From Paulownia fortunei (taxonomy: Eukaryota > Streptophyta > Magnoliopsida > Lamiales > Paulowniaceae), in the NCBI GenBank assembly GCA_019321725.1, contig CM033108.1, positions 10,248,060-10,312,059 of the forward strand: a stretch of 64,000 bases of DNA. Direction: 5' to 3'. Under the pieces are notes generated by a model. The model did no database searches, was not told the DNA's origin, and saw nothing but the letters and a program-made list of their open reading frames with translations. Within the stretch, counting starts at the first letter, position 1; each line of letters begins with the position of its first letter. The translations under genes were made by a program, and so were the position numbers. Below, one piece after another: positions 1 through 11,872 of this stretch.

Positions 1-1903
1 TGTAAATCCAGCTTATGCAAATTTGTGGGGTATCTAAATGAATCTAAATAATACCATTTCTATGGTTCCTAAGAACAAAAGAGTTTATTTTCTAGGGACA
101 CCACCTTCTTGAGAAGAAGGAAATTCTATTAGATAGAAATTGTTAGATCATAAAACTTGAAGTAGTTCAAGAACCATAGTTTGTCTCATAAGTGGCAATG
201 GTGTATGAACAAATTACTAAAACTTCTAGTACACAACCTCTAATAAGATCTAAAAGGATCTCGGGGCTACTTATATGATAAGAGTCTCTTGCTAGAGAGC
301 AGCAAGGAGGATTTCCTTTTTAAATATTGATCTAACTAAGGAGTAATGATGTATGACATCAATTCGGAAATTGACAAAATATTATGCAATCCAAAATGGA
401 CTCTATGTACTCCAACAAGGTTTGACCTTGGTGGACCCATTAGTGGGAATGGTTCCCATTAGCTACAAATAGGTCTGCAAATATAAATTGAAGAATATGG
501 GAAGGTGGTGACCTATAAAGGCACGATTGGTAGCAAAGTGTTACGCTCATAGTCAAGGTGTTGACTATTAAGGATACCTTTTACCAGATGTGATGCTAAA
601 GTCCATTCAGAGTATGCTAGTTATATCTACTTATTATGACTACTAGATATGGCAAAGGGATATGAAGACCGTCTTTCTCAATAGGGGTATTGAGAAAGGG
701 ATATAAGTTAAGCGGTCTGAGGTCTTCATATCAAACAAACGCAAGAAAAAAGTTTGCAAGCTTCAGAGATCTGTTAAGAACTCAAAATAAATTTTTTGAA
801 TATAGAACATTCGATTCTCTAAAGTAATCAAATGGTTTGATTTCCTTAGGAATGCGAATGAGCCATATGTGTATAAGAGGGTTAGTGGGAGTATGGTGAT
901 GATTGTTGTGTTTTACGTTGATGACATTTTACTCATAGAGATGATGTAGAAATGTTGGAGTCAACTAAGACTTGTCATCTACAAAGTTTTCCAAGAGAGA
1001 TTTGGGATAAGCATCCTAGGGATTGGGGATTGAGATTTATGGAGATAGATCTGAAGGGATGCTTCGACTATCCTAAATCTAAGTACATAGATTAGATGCT
1101 AAAAAGGTTTAGCATGGAAGAATCCTAGGAGAGATTCTTGTTTATGAGTCATGGGATTTTTCTTTCGAAGTCCTCATCCCTAAAGACTTTTAAATGAAAG
1201 AGAAATAATGACTCACATGTTTTATGCATCCTTGAAAGAAAGTATAAAATATGTAAATCTATGTACATGATTTTATATTAGAAATGCTCTGAGTGTTATG
1301 AGCAAAATATCAATCAATTTGATGCAAAATGCATTAGAAGACGTAAAGACGATCTTTAATACTTATGAAGCACTAAGGATTTCTTTTTGGAGTTCGGTTA
1401 TGGAGAATTGAAACTTAGATGCTTTATCTAGTTTTTAGTCTAAAGTAGATGACTTGAAGTCTATGTCTAAATTTGTGTTCATCCTAAATGGTAGGATGGT
1501 TAGTTGGAAAGAGTTCCAAGCTTGTAACAACCTTGGATTCCACCACCGTGATTGAATACATCTTGGCATACGATGCTACAAAAATAGATTGTTTGGATAA
1601 GGAACTTAATCAAAATGTTAGATGTAATTCCAACCATTGTTGATTGAGTACTGGAGTACTGTGATAACAATAGGGGCTATTGCACAAGCAAAGAAGCCAA
1701 GGTCTCATCAAAGGATCCAAGCTGAAATAGATTAGCAATACCTGGTTATGAAAACCATTGGTAGAGGCAACATCAGCGTGGAAAGATTTGCCTCGCTAGA
1801 AAATATAGCAGATCCACTATTTTAACCCTTTAGATAAGTATTTGAAGGACATCTTCGGAAGATGGGCTTTAATACGAGGGCAATTGTCTCTAGGGCAAGT
1901 GGG
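1..1903 (+). pseudogene. Decayed Ty1/copia pol (integrase end, RT, RNase H)
   Basis: This is the 3' half of a copia polyprotein gene, read in pieces across three frames with many stops. In order I see: the integrase C-terminal linker (EQITKTSSTQPL at about 208); the start of RT (QSKMDSMYSN at about 390); the region equivalent to AFLNG and QPEGF (670-740); the RT catalytic motif in YVDDILLIE (about 915-945); the segment equivalent to LSQSTYIDKVLKRFSM followed by MSHG (1070-1150); and RNase H (KSMSKFVFILNG at about 1460, AIAQAKKPRSHQR at about 1680, GRGNISVERFAS at about 1770). It runs directly into a polypurine tract and LTR. In life the product would copy element RNA into cDNA. This copy is dead. 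The 5' part lies outside the window. The same pol type is at 56905-58213 on the other strand. Confidence 0.9.
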
Positions 1904-1907
1904 AGAT
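1891..1907 (+). other. Polypurine tract of the copia element
   Basis: The purine-rich run ending GTGGGAGAT lies directly before the TGTTAG start of the LTR. This is where plus-strand priming occurs in LTR retrotransposons. The same arrangement (a purine run, then TGTTAG) is seen on the minus strand at 56905-56920. Confidence 0.7.
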
Positions 1908-4050
1908 TGTTAGAGTAGTGCTCGGCGTGCCAATTATTTTAGTCATTCTTATACTCTTGTGAATCGTTCTTATTTATATTAATATCATTTAAATGGCAAT
2001 CTTTATCTTAAATTCATCATAAGAATTAGATAAAGTCCTTAGATCACACATAGCTATGGGGCATGGTTGCACATATGATGGTGATCATGGAATATGCCTC
2101 TAAGGCTGTGATCTTAAAATGTTCCAAGTTAAGGATCAATGAGATGGGACATCATTGATCCTGTTGAAACTTGCGCATACGATGCAGGCTCGAAAGGAGG
2201 ATGCATCGTTCCATAGGTATTGGTGTGGAGACACTAGTGCATGTATGCGGGTGCTTGTTGGGAACAAGTACACTGAACAACCCCACCTGAAAATTCCCGA
2301 TTGGAAATATTCTATTGTCGAATGGAAATTTTCTTATTATGATAATACAAGAATTAGTCTTTGGACTTGAGGCACCATGGTAACCTTGTGCATGACATGT
2401 TGTACTTTGATATATTTTTCGATTGCATGACAATCATAAGGGATTTATATTGGGTGTAACATCTTCATGTATGGAGATTAATGAGTGGCCAACAAAGGAT
2501 TCGTCACCTATCTAGATGAATAGGTGAATGTCCTATGTGTTCCACTATACTTGACTCTAAAATCCTTGGCCAAGGTTGGATGAAAATTAGACGTGGGTTT
2601 TCTAATTATTCATCATCGAGTCAAGCTACTAGGAATGAAAACATAGTTATTGAGTTAATAAGGTTTCGACTCAACATCCATGCCCTAGCCTCAATCGGGA
2701 GATTAGATGACGGAAGGACCGTACTTGCATGGTATTCGTAATTGAAATAGGTTCACACATTCACCTTAGACTAGGAGTCATGATGCATTGCTAGATGCTT
2801 TCCATATCTTGTGGGTTCTTGGAATTAATGAGTTAATTTCAAGAGAATTAATTAATTGGATTAATTAATCAGAACAATCAATTCTTCAATTAAGTCACAA
2901 GAGTTGTGAGCCCACGACTAGTTTAAAGTGAACCTAAGGGGTCACACACAAAACTTGGACAAGTCCATTTCTAACCTAGAAATTAATTCAAGTGTTGGAT
3001 TAAATTAATTAATGTGATTAATTAATGGGGTTAAATTAATTCAAGTGTGGAATTAATTTAATTAATTAATTAGATTAATTGATTGGACCTAATTGGATTA
3101 GGAAACCCAATTGGAACATTTAATTAATTGATTGGATCAATTAAGTAAGATGGGCCCAATTAATTAAATAAATAAATTTAATTGATTGGATCAATTAAAG
3201 TAGAGCCTAATTGATTACTTAGGCCTAGGCCCATTAGGTGTGGGCTTATAGGAAGCTCATTAGGAAATTGGATTGAGAATCCAATTCCTAGAGGAAGTTG
3301 AATTGGAAATTCAATTTCTATGAGATAAAAAGGAAAAAGAAAAGTTCTTATGGGATAAGAAAACTTACCAAAAAAGTTGGAGATAAGAAAGGAAGAAGAG
3401 TTCTATATAGAAAGAACTTCTGATAGTCTTGATTGACAATCTTTTTGGATATTTTTATGGGGATTTTAATTGCAGATTTTTGTGAGAAGAAAAATAGTTT
3501 TCTTTCATCCTCAAAAAATCGTCCATCCTTTCCTTTCAATCTCCAAAAGTTCACCAACCTTTTATCTAGTTTAATTCTTGATTTAATTGTTGAATTAAGA
3601 ATTAAATTAAACACCTAAAACACTAATTGTTAGTGTGTTCTTGTTCCAAACAAAATCATTTTGGGATAGAATTATCAAATCGAAAAACTACTAGCATAAG
3701 ATTCGGTTGCAAGTGGGTATCAAAGGTGTGGATACCGTTAGAGGATAACATTTGGGATCCTAGAAGCGAATCAGATTTCAATCAAAGGGGTTTTGAATTG
3801 AAGAACATGGAGATATTTTCATGCAGGGGTAACGATTTGAATCGTTTCAATCCCTACATCAGCCAGAGTGTAAATCAAGGTAAGAGTTTCTGAAACTTTC
3901 TTACTTTAACTATCAGAAAACGCACAAGTGAGTAATCGCGAAAGGGTTCTGGGATTCATTTTAATTACATGTGATGTAATGTATATTTATGTTTTTGAAA
4001 AATTTTAAATTCCACTGCGTATACGTTTTCTGGGATCGCGCAAACCCAAC
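1908..4050 (+). repeat. Ty1/copia 3' LTR (long, about 2.1 kb)
   Basis: The LTR starts TGTTAGAGTAG right after the polypurine tract and runs to about ...CAAACCCAAC. It parallels the minus-strand LTR at 45727-47743 along its length, for example the shared stretch equivalent to GGGAGATTAGATGACGGAAG at about 2697 and the TTAATTAA-rich block at 2825-3210. No primer-binding site follows it, as expected for a 3' LTR; sequence after 4050 is flanking or another repeat. The last base pair is not the canonical CA, so the right edge is approximate. Small ORFs inside it start at non-ATG codons or are antisense, and I do not call them genes. Confidence 0.8.
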
Positions 4051-5279
4051 TACTTTTTCCTTTTCATGTAAATTATTCCTCATCATGAATCCATCATCAA
4101 AGGAGATGACAAAGCACCTTGTCATGCTTGGACTTTCAATTTCCAAGAGAAGAAGAAATCCCACCATGCTTGGCACACAATTCAATTCAAGCCAATTTTA
4201 TAATATACAATAAATTCGTACCATGTTAGAGGAGGCTTTATAAAGTGGACAATGTGGAGGAAGTTTGTGGGAACTTTGTTTTTTTTTTCTTTTTCTTTTT
4301 TTTTTGCTAACTCTACAATATATAAGTTTTCAATTTAAACCTTAATTTATATACTCATTAGTAGGCTTTTCTAATATTTCATATATTTTTTCTTCTTGCT
4401 GTTCCTAACATTGGTGTAATTGTTTTTTGAACATTACTCCTACAGCTTCTGGGATTTCAATGGCTTTGCGATTATTTTTCGATCGTGATCTTATTTAAAT
4501 TTTCTGATTATCTTTCGATTATTTCTGCTACGATTATCTTTTGTTTTAGGTAAACATTTTTATTTAAATTTTTTGATTTTTCACAAGGGCTTGCTCCTGC
4601 ATATATAGTACTTTTTTTTAACTTCATTTTTCCTTTTTCCTGAATTTTAGGTACTTTTTGAAGGAAAGCATTGGCTGCAAAAGATTACTCTTAACATAAC
4701 AAAACAGTTGAATTCCCTTACTCTTGAAATGTTAAGAACATTCTTGATTTTTCCCCACCATTTCTTCTTTTGACAATACAAAAATAAATTTTCCTTCACA
4801 TGACTTACTAGGACAAATTCATAAGAAATTCCACCCAATGAAAAAAAAATCTCAATTGACATCAACAATCTAATGCACAAGCTCTAAGCATATCTTACAA
4901 AGTCTAATTTGTTTGTTCTAATTACCCATTGATGCATGGTTGATCACAATACTAAAATATAATTTTGTTCTCAATACCTGGACAAATCTACATCAGAATT
5001 AATAGACATTAATAAACCATAAAGTCTCCCAAACAAGGTCCACTTCATATTCACCTAGAAGAAAGATGAATCTTAAGTTTTGTATTATTTAATGCAAATG
5101 AATTGAGTAATAATTTGTAATAAGTATAATTTTTTTCATATTAAGGTTTATTTGATAAATTAAGAGGAGCTACTGAGATCTTGAGAATTGATTTTAAGTT
5201 TGAATTAATTTTGAATTTCATGTTGTACTATTGGGTTGATTAATGCCTTGTAGTTTGCATTATAGGGGATTTTAAGTTT
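4051..5279. other. AT-rich stretch, no gene recognised
   Basis: I see no coding region that resembles a known family. It contains a TATA-like TTTATAAAG at about 4237 followed by a long T-rich run (4268-4305). It may be the upstream part of the gypsy LTR whose end is at 5280-5699, but I could not match it to the other copies. Confidence 0.4.
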
Positions 5280-5699
5280 GAATTAATTTATTTGATATAG
5301 TTTATGCATTGTAGGTGAGTCTAGTGATACTTGATACCATTGTAGCCGTTGGGGTTCCTATAGGTTCTGAGGATCAGTGTACATGGATGACGGCATATTC
5401 TAATTTTTACATTCATTATTATTATGTAAATTGCTGACTATATATAAAGGGTTACAAGATGCAAAATGTCCTTACTTTTTTTGAAAGTATAGGCTAATAT
5501 TTTGATTTTTGAGTCTATCGTATTATAACTTTGGGATATCGTATCCTATTGAGAATAGCGCGATAGTGTTATATGTAAGAAAACACTTTTACTATTTTTC
5601 AAAATGCTATAGTTGACAAAAATTATATATATACACATGTGCTATTTTGTCAAAATTATTGCTATACCAATAGTTATATTTAGTGTTGGGGGTGTTACA
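5280..5699 (+). repeat. 3' end of a Ty3/gypsy LTR (partial)
   Basis: Matches the end of the LTR at 31048-33716. It shares the stretch equivalent to ATAGTTTATGCATTGTAGG (5298 versus 33283), then GTGTACATGGATGACG, and ends GGGGGTGTTACA as that LTR ends GATGTTACA. Only the last part of the LTR is recognisable. Confidence 0.65.
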
Positions 5700-6620
5700 T
5701 TTACGAAACTCACTAAAATATGTAGAGAATAAATAAAATAAATGTGATTTATTTAATTAACATTGTGACCGATTTTATGGGATAAAATCAACCACTATGA
5801 TTTAATTTATATATAAATATAATTTTAATATATAATTGATATATATCTATCTTGATATTATTTAAAGAGTTCAAATTAATATCAAGAATGTATGTAGACA
5901 ATTTTGATGATTAGAGTAGTCTCAAATTAGTCCACATACATAGGAGAAGAAAATAGAAGAGTTGTTGGAAGATTTGGAATCCTTCCTAGATAAGATTTTG
6001 AAGTAGTTCAAAATTGACAAACTTTTCAAGAGTTGGAAAAAATCAAATTATCAGTCCTATATATACTTATGGACGAAAATTATAAAAAGAATTCAGAAAA
6101 TTTAAGCAAAAATTATTTTGTTTAAATCTTCTATTTTTCTCTCCAAGAAAAAAAAAGAAAAGAAAGAAAAAGAAAAGCGTTTTCTTGTAATCTTGTTTTT
6201 CTTATTCTTTAAAAGAAAATCAGTTTCTTATTATTCTCTTCATATTATTGTTTCAAGAACTTAAAGAATTAATCTTTATTGTTCTTGAAAATTTCCTTTG
6301 GTTCTAGATTAGAAAATAATTTAAAGGATACTTGCAAATCCTTTTGAATGGTGTTACTCTTCCGTATTGTGGACCTGATAGAGGGGAGATATTTGGATCC
6401 CTGTAAATTTTGAAAATCTAGGATAAGCAATTGATTGCTTCATTCCCTACAACAACCAGAGTGCACGGAAGGTATAATTCAAATTTAATATTTATTTATA
6501 TATTCACTTGAATAAGTGCAATCGTTAAAATAGATTTCGAATCGAGGGGTTAAATTTATGTTTGATAAAAAATTTAATTTTCCGCTACGTATGCCCCTGC
6601 AATTAGAGCGAATCCAACAA
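5700..6620 (+). repeat. Copia LTR fragment (3' part)
   Basis: Corresponds in reverse complement to 53727-54512, for example the shared run with TCTTGATATT then AATATCAAGAATGTATG, the GATAGAGGGGAGATATTTGG block (about 6380), and GGATAAGCAATTGATTGCTTC (about 6421). It ends GCGAATCCAACA, the same end type as the copia LTR end CGAACCCAACA at 45727. Its 5' start is not visible, so it is truncated against the gypsy LTR end at 5699. Confidence 0.7.
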
Positions 6621-6893
6621 AAGTAGCAACTAAGCTCTGCACATTTTGGTATTCTATGCTTTTTGCGATGCCTAGGCTTTACAGGGCAGCTCTTGGGCTC
6701 TATGCTTTCTGCCCAATGTTTCAATGTTTTCAAATTTTTAGCACTTTCTTCTCCTTTGTCATCAATCACCTCAATCTATGTACCTACAAAAAATTTATGA
6801 AAAGATAAGTGCACAAATCCATCATTTATATGATAAAATATCCTAATTTGTGCTATTGAGAGTGTGGGAAACATTTTAATTATGATCTTATTA
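6621..6893 (-). repeat. Truncated 3' LTR of the gag-only element
   Basis: Aligns with 8930-9237. Both contain GCCTAGGCT, CAATGTTT, ATCAATCT, ACACAAAT and ATATCCTAATTTGTGCTATT in the same order. In element orientation it starts TAATAAGATCAT where the 5' copy has TGATAAGCTCAT, so its terminal TG has decayed to TA. Confidence 0.75.
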
Positions 6894-6908
6894 ACTACCC
6901 CCAAACTT
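6894..6908 (-). other. Polypurine tract
   Basis: In element orientation it reads AAGTTTGGGGGTAGT and directly precedes the 3' LTR. The preceding words CTTGAGGGCAAGCAAGTGA are typical of the 3' end of Athila/Tat elements. Confidence 0.7.
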
Positions 6909-7660
6909 ATCACTTGCTTGCCCTCAAGAAAAGGTATAAACATTTGAAGTCATGTGGGCAAACCATGGTGTGGACATCTTCTCAACAAGTCCTTGAACCT
7001 TTCTCAACCTTCACACAAAGATTCCAACTCAAATTACATAAATGTGGTGATGTCGTTCCTCGTTTTTGCTATTTTAGAAGGTGGGAAATATTTTGCAAGG
7101 GGTGTTTGTGCATGGCCTCCCATGTGGTGATTGATTCAGTAGGCAATGAATTAAGCCAACTTTTTGCTTTATCTCTCAAAGAAAATGGGAACAATCTCGG
7201 CCTAATTAGCTATGTGGGCATTATGTTTAAAAGTGTCATATATCTCCAAGAAGTTTGCTATGTGGGCATTAGGGTCGTCACTTGGCGAACCACCAAATTG
7301 CACCAAAGTTTATATCATTTGTATAATTACCAGTTTAATCTCAAAAGTGTTTGTATTGCCGCCCTCCTAATACTCGAATTGGTCCCATTAATCAAAGGCT
7401 TAACATAATCCAATAATGATCTATCCTCCACATCTCTCTCGTTGTTGGCCACTCTTTCCTCTTTTGAATCTCTTATCAACAAACGAAGAGTTTTCTTTAT
7501 TTCTAGGTCGTATGGCTTAAGTTTCCATGTAGATGACTGGCTCATGCACCAACAACACCTATAATGAAAAACAAGAACTCTTAAAGTAACATGAACAAAC
7601 ACAAAATAAATAAAACAACGAAAACAAAAAATTAAAATTAATAAAATAAAAATAAAGCAA
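6905..7660 (-). pseudogene. Athila/Tat-type gag fragment
   Basis: On the minus strand this reads as the N-terminal and central Gag (capsid) of the Athila/Tat group, broken by stops and small shifts. Recognisable blocks in order are: RSLLDYVKPLINGTNSSIRR (about 7420-7480), FGGSPSDDPNAHIANFLEIY (about 7240-7300), KYFPPSKIAKTRNDITTFM (about 7040-7110), and ERFKDLLRRCPHHGLPT (about 6950-7000). After the last block the reading passes directly into EGKQVISLG and the polypurine tract. The C-terminal part of gag and all of pol are absent. In life Gag would coat element RNA in cytoplasmic particles; this copy cannot make a full product. The PNAHIANFLEIY and TFKHNAHIAN blocks look locally duplicated. 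Confidence 0.8.
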
Positions 7661-7713
7661 ATAAAATAGTCAAATTGCAACTAGACATTAACTTTGATGT
7701 CAGACAAAAACAC

Positions 7714-7732
7714 ATTACCCAGCAACGATGAC
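7714..7732 (-). other. Primer-binding site, tRNA-Asp type (degenerate)
   Basis: In element orientation it reads GTCATCGTTGCTGGGTAAT, a degenerate form of the TGGCGCCGTTGCCGGGGA site complementary to tRNA-Asp used by Athila/Tat elements. It lies 8 bases from the LTR end ...GGGGTCACA. This fixes element polarity and the LTR boundary at 7741. Confidence 0.7.
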
Positions 7733-7740
7733 AAAAACTT

Positions 7741-9237
7741 TGTGACCCCAAAATGGTGGTAACAAAACCACAAGTGTACGGTGTCAAGTAATAAAGAGTG
7801 AATTGAGTTAAGTATCACTAGAGAGTGCATCTGTAAGTACCAAATATAGATTGCCTATACTATATTTGACCTAATAATGTTGTGTTGATTGAATTAAAAT
7901 GTAATAACTAACAAATTAAACAAAAACAACTAAAATCTAAGAAGATTGAAGGATTAAATTCAATAATAAGGAGAGTAAATGCTTGGTTAGCCACCCTATG
8001 AAGTTATGAACCTAGCTCAATTGTCATTGGGAATGATATGGGTTGGGTGACAGTAGGTCTTTCTATTGTAATTGGTGCTCTCTCTCAAGACGAACCAAAC
8101 CTACCCTTAGTAGGCCACTGATGCCATCTCTAGCTGCAGGCCATCCCACTAAGAGTGTCTTGAGCTTTGTGTCCACTAGCTTTCAGTTTTCACAACTATG
8201 ACTACCATATGTACCTTTGCCTATGTCTCTATAGGGGTTGGTGAATGGCATATACTACCCAGACCATTGCTACAACCTCACCTTAATTGCAACAATTATA
8301 ATAAACTTGAAATTGTCCAAGTCTCAAGAAGCATTAAACACATAGTATATGCTCATCACAATGAAAACAACATTGTAATCACAATATAAACATTACCCCA
8401 TAACTTCAATAAAATTGCTTTCCAAGCCTTGAAAAAAGTGGTTTAGTTCATATTGAAATTAAACAAGCACCAAGTGTTTATCAACAACAAGATTCTTACA
8501 AATTTCTCAAAACTAAACAAAATAAAAGAAGAAATTAAAGTATAAGATTACAAGCACTAAGTGATTCTTCACTTCTTTAAAATCTCAATGCCCAATGAAG
8601 CTCCTTCTCTTCTTGTCTTCAAATCCTCAATCCTCTTTGGTAATTGATGTGTGTGTTCTTGGTGTAGTGTGTGAAGAAATATGGAAGAATAGATATTTTT
8701 ATGGAGAGAGAAGTGTGTGAAAATTTAGGTATAGAGTGTGTGTGGGTGATGAACTATGTGTTGAATGATGTATGAATTGAATATATATGTGAATTTTTGT
8801 GTGTATAGTGTACCTATTAAGAGCATCACATGGGTAGTGATGTATAGGTGTATCTAATTTGTATATCTCACAAAAGATGCCAAATTTCATGATTGATGGC
8901 CACTTGTCGCACAAAAACAACATCAACATCTTTTCTGTTAGCAAGGTAGCGCCTAGGCTCTACAGAGTAGTTCCTAGGCTTTGTAGGGTAGTGACTAGGC
9001 GCTACAAATTCTGTCAAATTTCTTTGTTGCATCATCTAGGCGCTATACATTCGGCTCAATGTTTTAATTTTTTTGAATTTTCAGCATTTGTTTCTCTTTT
9101 TTCATCAATTATATCAATCTATATACCTACAGAAAATTTATCAAAAGATAAGTACACAAATCTATCAATTATATGAAAAAATATCCTAATTTGTGCTATT
9201 AAGAGTGCCGAAAACATGTTAAATTATGAGCTTATCA
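7741..9237 (-). repeat. 5' LTR of the gag-only element (about 1.5 kb)
   Basis: In element orientation it starts TGATAAGCTCAT (at 9237) and ends GGGGTCACA (at 7741), so it has TG...CA ends. The U3-like region (8940-9070) carries repeated CTAGGC/GCCTAG words. The other strand has only short frames here, which I reject as genes. Confidence 0.75.
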
Positions 9238-9239
9238 TA

Positions 9240-10244
9240 AGAAGCTAACTTAATCAAATTGAAACAGAGCGCGGTTGTTCTTGGGAAATCTTTTTTTATA
9301 AAGGAGGCTTTTTGGAAGCTAATATTAACTTGTAGATAGATATAAGAAGGGGACCACAACACTTAAAATTCTCTAGTGAGGAAGAGAAAACATAAATCTA
9401 TATCTTTTCTACAGAGGATAATAGAAAAGTGATTGATCTACTAGGGCCATTAAGGGAACAACTACTTTTGGGTGGTAAATGTGACTTTAATGATGCAATT
9501 TTTTCCTCTTTCAGCAATGTCCTAATAAAAGAGAATACGAACTTACTTTGTATGGTTCCATCACTTGAGGAGATCAATGAGGTAATTTTTAGCATAAAAC
9601 CTAATAGCATAGCAGGACCTAATAGGCTTTCTTTATTATTATCCCAACTACATTAGGAATTTATGGCTACAGATATTTGTGATGTTGTCAGGGAATTCTT
9701 TAATGGTATCCCCAAACCTGGAAGCTTTCCTACTACTATCATTATGTTGATTCATAAATGTGGATTATCCTAAAGGGTGGATTGAATTTTGGCTTATCAA
9801 CTTGTGTAATATAGTAAACAAGATCTTCACTAAACTTTTATTAATTATGCTAAAATGTGAAGCAGCTACCTATAATTTTACCTCAAAACCTAAATACTGA
9901 AATATATAACAATTTCCACTAAGCATAGCAACAAATGATCAGGTATTATGGAAGCTATCATCTCATGGTGGGTTTACAATATTATCTGTCTAGAATTATC
10001 TTAGAAAGAGAAATGTTGAGCATGAATTGTTTACATCTATTTAGAATAGAGTGATTACACTTATAACCTTAGTGTTCTTAGGTCGACTTCTCAAAAACTG
10101 GATCACCATTCATGAGAAAATGCAATGAAGGTATGAACTTGTTTCAATTTGTCACTGTTGCCACTCCCTAAGTGAATTAGTTTTACACCTGTTTCTACTT
10201 GATCCTCAAGCTTTTCATTTGTGGCATATTTTGTCGATGCATTT
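9240..10244 (+). pseudogene. LINE (L1-type) reverse transcriptase remnant
   Basis: Plus-strand remnant of a plant non-LTR retrotransposon ORF2. From 9429 it reads as the segment before RT and the start of RT: PSLEEINEVIFSIKPNSIAG (about 9560), then ATDICDVVREFFNGIPKPGSF (split by a stop at 9655; about 9665-9730), TTIIMLIHKCG (about 9735). From about 9940 it reads as the C-terminal zinc-binding region of such RTs: KLSSHGGFTILS, RKRNVEHELFTSIWNRVI, GRLLKNWITIHEKM, and HLFLLDPQAFHLWHILS. The central RT core with the catalytic aspartates is missing, so there is an internal deletion as well as stops. The right end is cut by the Athila-like LTR at 10245. It is dead. Confidence 0.8.
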
Positions 10245-11856
10245 TGCTACAACTTTAAGGTTGCAAACCTAAGTGCAGGTTGTAGTAAGTAATAAATTTC
10301 TCGTGAGTCCGAAGTCGATCCATAGGGAAGTTGTTTGAAGAATTCAAGTTTATATTTCTAAAAAAATGGAGTATATGTTAATCAAAATATATGAACAATT
10401 AATGTATGATGTAACTAAAGAAAAATCAAAGTAATAAAAGTACTGAAAATTAGGGATCCACTCTTGAATTTTGGATAGAGAAATGATTATTTATTCTTTT
10501 TACTTCTATTAATTGCCATAATTGGAATCCATACATAATGAAGGTTCCAATGAGAAGATATTATCAAGTAACTCATGCAATAAGATAATCATGATATTGT
10601 CTTACTATTGCAAATTATCTTTTAACGCCAACACTTATTTATGGGATCAAGCATTTATGCACACATTTGTCAACAACAAATCAAGGTTTCACATTAGAAG
10701 TCGGTGGAGTAAAACCGTACAATAAGATAAATGAACCCAAGTATTTGTTGTGTCATTGGAAATACATAAATCAAGAATCACCACAAAACAAGTAGGGTTT
10801 AGATCAAAAATAAAAATAATAATTCAACATACTTAAATAATTTCTACCCTTATAACCATTTCTCTTCATCCATCAAGAGATTCACCCTTTTTCCTCATCA
10901 AAATAAAATTTAGAAAGACATAATAAAAGTAGCAAAGACTAAAAATATAAGAGAAATTAGAGAATACATTTCTATTACTACTAAAAAACTTACAATACTA
11001 GAAAACATACAAACTATATAACTTAGCCTAAAGAAACCCTCTACCCCCCTCCTCTTACAAGCTTAATACATGGCCTATTTATAGTACTTGGAGTAAGCTA
11101 AAAGCCAAACAAATAATGGAGGGGTTAATCAAGTGGTATGCTAGGTGCCAATAGTTGGTAAGTTGTTACACAAATTTCTCACCCACTGAATTTAATTATA
11201 TTTTTCAGTCAGATACAGCCAGATTTTGAAGATATGTGAAGAATAAACATTGTAGATATTGCAACTCTGATATATTTTCATATAACTTTTGTTAAATGTG
11301 GTGGTTGGATGAAGGAGATATGGTCAAATTACCGAGTCATGTCCAAGAGCTACCCTTTAACAGCAGCAGCAACTTGCAGCCTATATTGTTACTAGTTCAA
11401 CATATTTTCACACCATCTTGTCTTGAGAAAAATTGTTTATTTACCTCTTGGGTATAACATATCCAAATTTTAGCCTAAAATAAATTTAGGCTCAAGATAT
11501 ATAACCGAATTGGTAAAATAAGTCAATATTGGGTTAAACTCTGATCCGAATTTTGGTGATCCATTTTATACAACTACTTGGATGAATTTTCTACTGTCAT
11601 CAAGACTAATTTGGGCTGAGCTTCCAACAGAAAAATTGTACCTCTATCTCTTGGTTTTCCAATAAAACAAGCTTCAGGTTCATAGGGCTTTTGATCATGA
11701 AGTTATGCTCAAATTACAAAAACTGCACAAGTCTGAAAACATGCTTCCATTTATTCCCTAACACAAAACATTAATAAAACAGTAATATTAACAAGAATAA
11801 AGCAAGAAAAGTATAAAGGATTTGATACAAAAATATGTCAAAATATGCACTTATTA
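10245..11856 (-). repeat. 3' LTR of the Athila-like element
   Basis: Aligns throughout in reverse complement with the solo LTR at 35407-37022 and has nearly the same length (1612 versus 1616 bp). In element orientation it ends CTTAAAGTTGTAGCA (at 10245). It starts TAATAAGTGCATATTTTGAC where the solo LTR has TGATAAGTGC, so the terminal TG is mutated. It cuts the LINE at 10244. Confidence 0.85.
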
Positions 11857-11872
11857 AATTCCCCCACACTTA
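11857..11872 (-). other. Polypurine tract
   Basis: In element orientation it reads AAGTGTGGGGGAATT and lies directly before the 3' LTR. A near-duplicate (TGTGGGGGAGTT) lies at 12621-12636. Confidence 0.75.

Larger units (their letters stand above)
6621..9237 (-). mobile_element. Non-autonomous Athila/Tat-type element (LTR-gag-LTR)
   Basis: A minus-strand LTR element reduced to its ends. It has a 5' LTR (7741-9237), a tRNA-Asp-type primer site (7714-7732), gag (6905-7660), a polypurine tract (6894-6908) and a truncated 3' LTR (6621-6893). All of protease, RT, RNase H and integrase is missing. The gag reading passes straight into the sequence before the polypurine tract, so one deletion appears to have removed the middle. 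It would depend on enzymes from related elements. The 3' LTR is cut on the left at the copia LTR end (6620). Confidence 0.75.
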
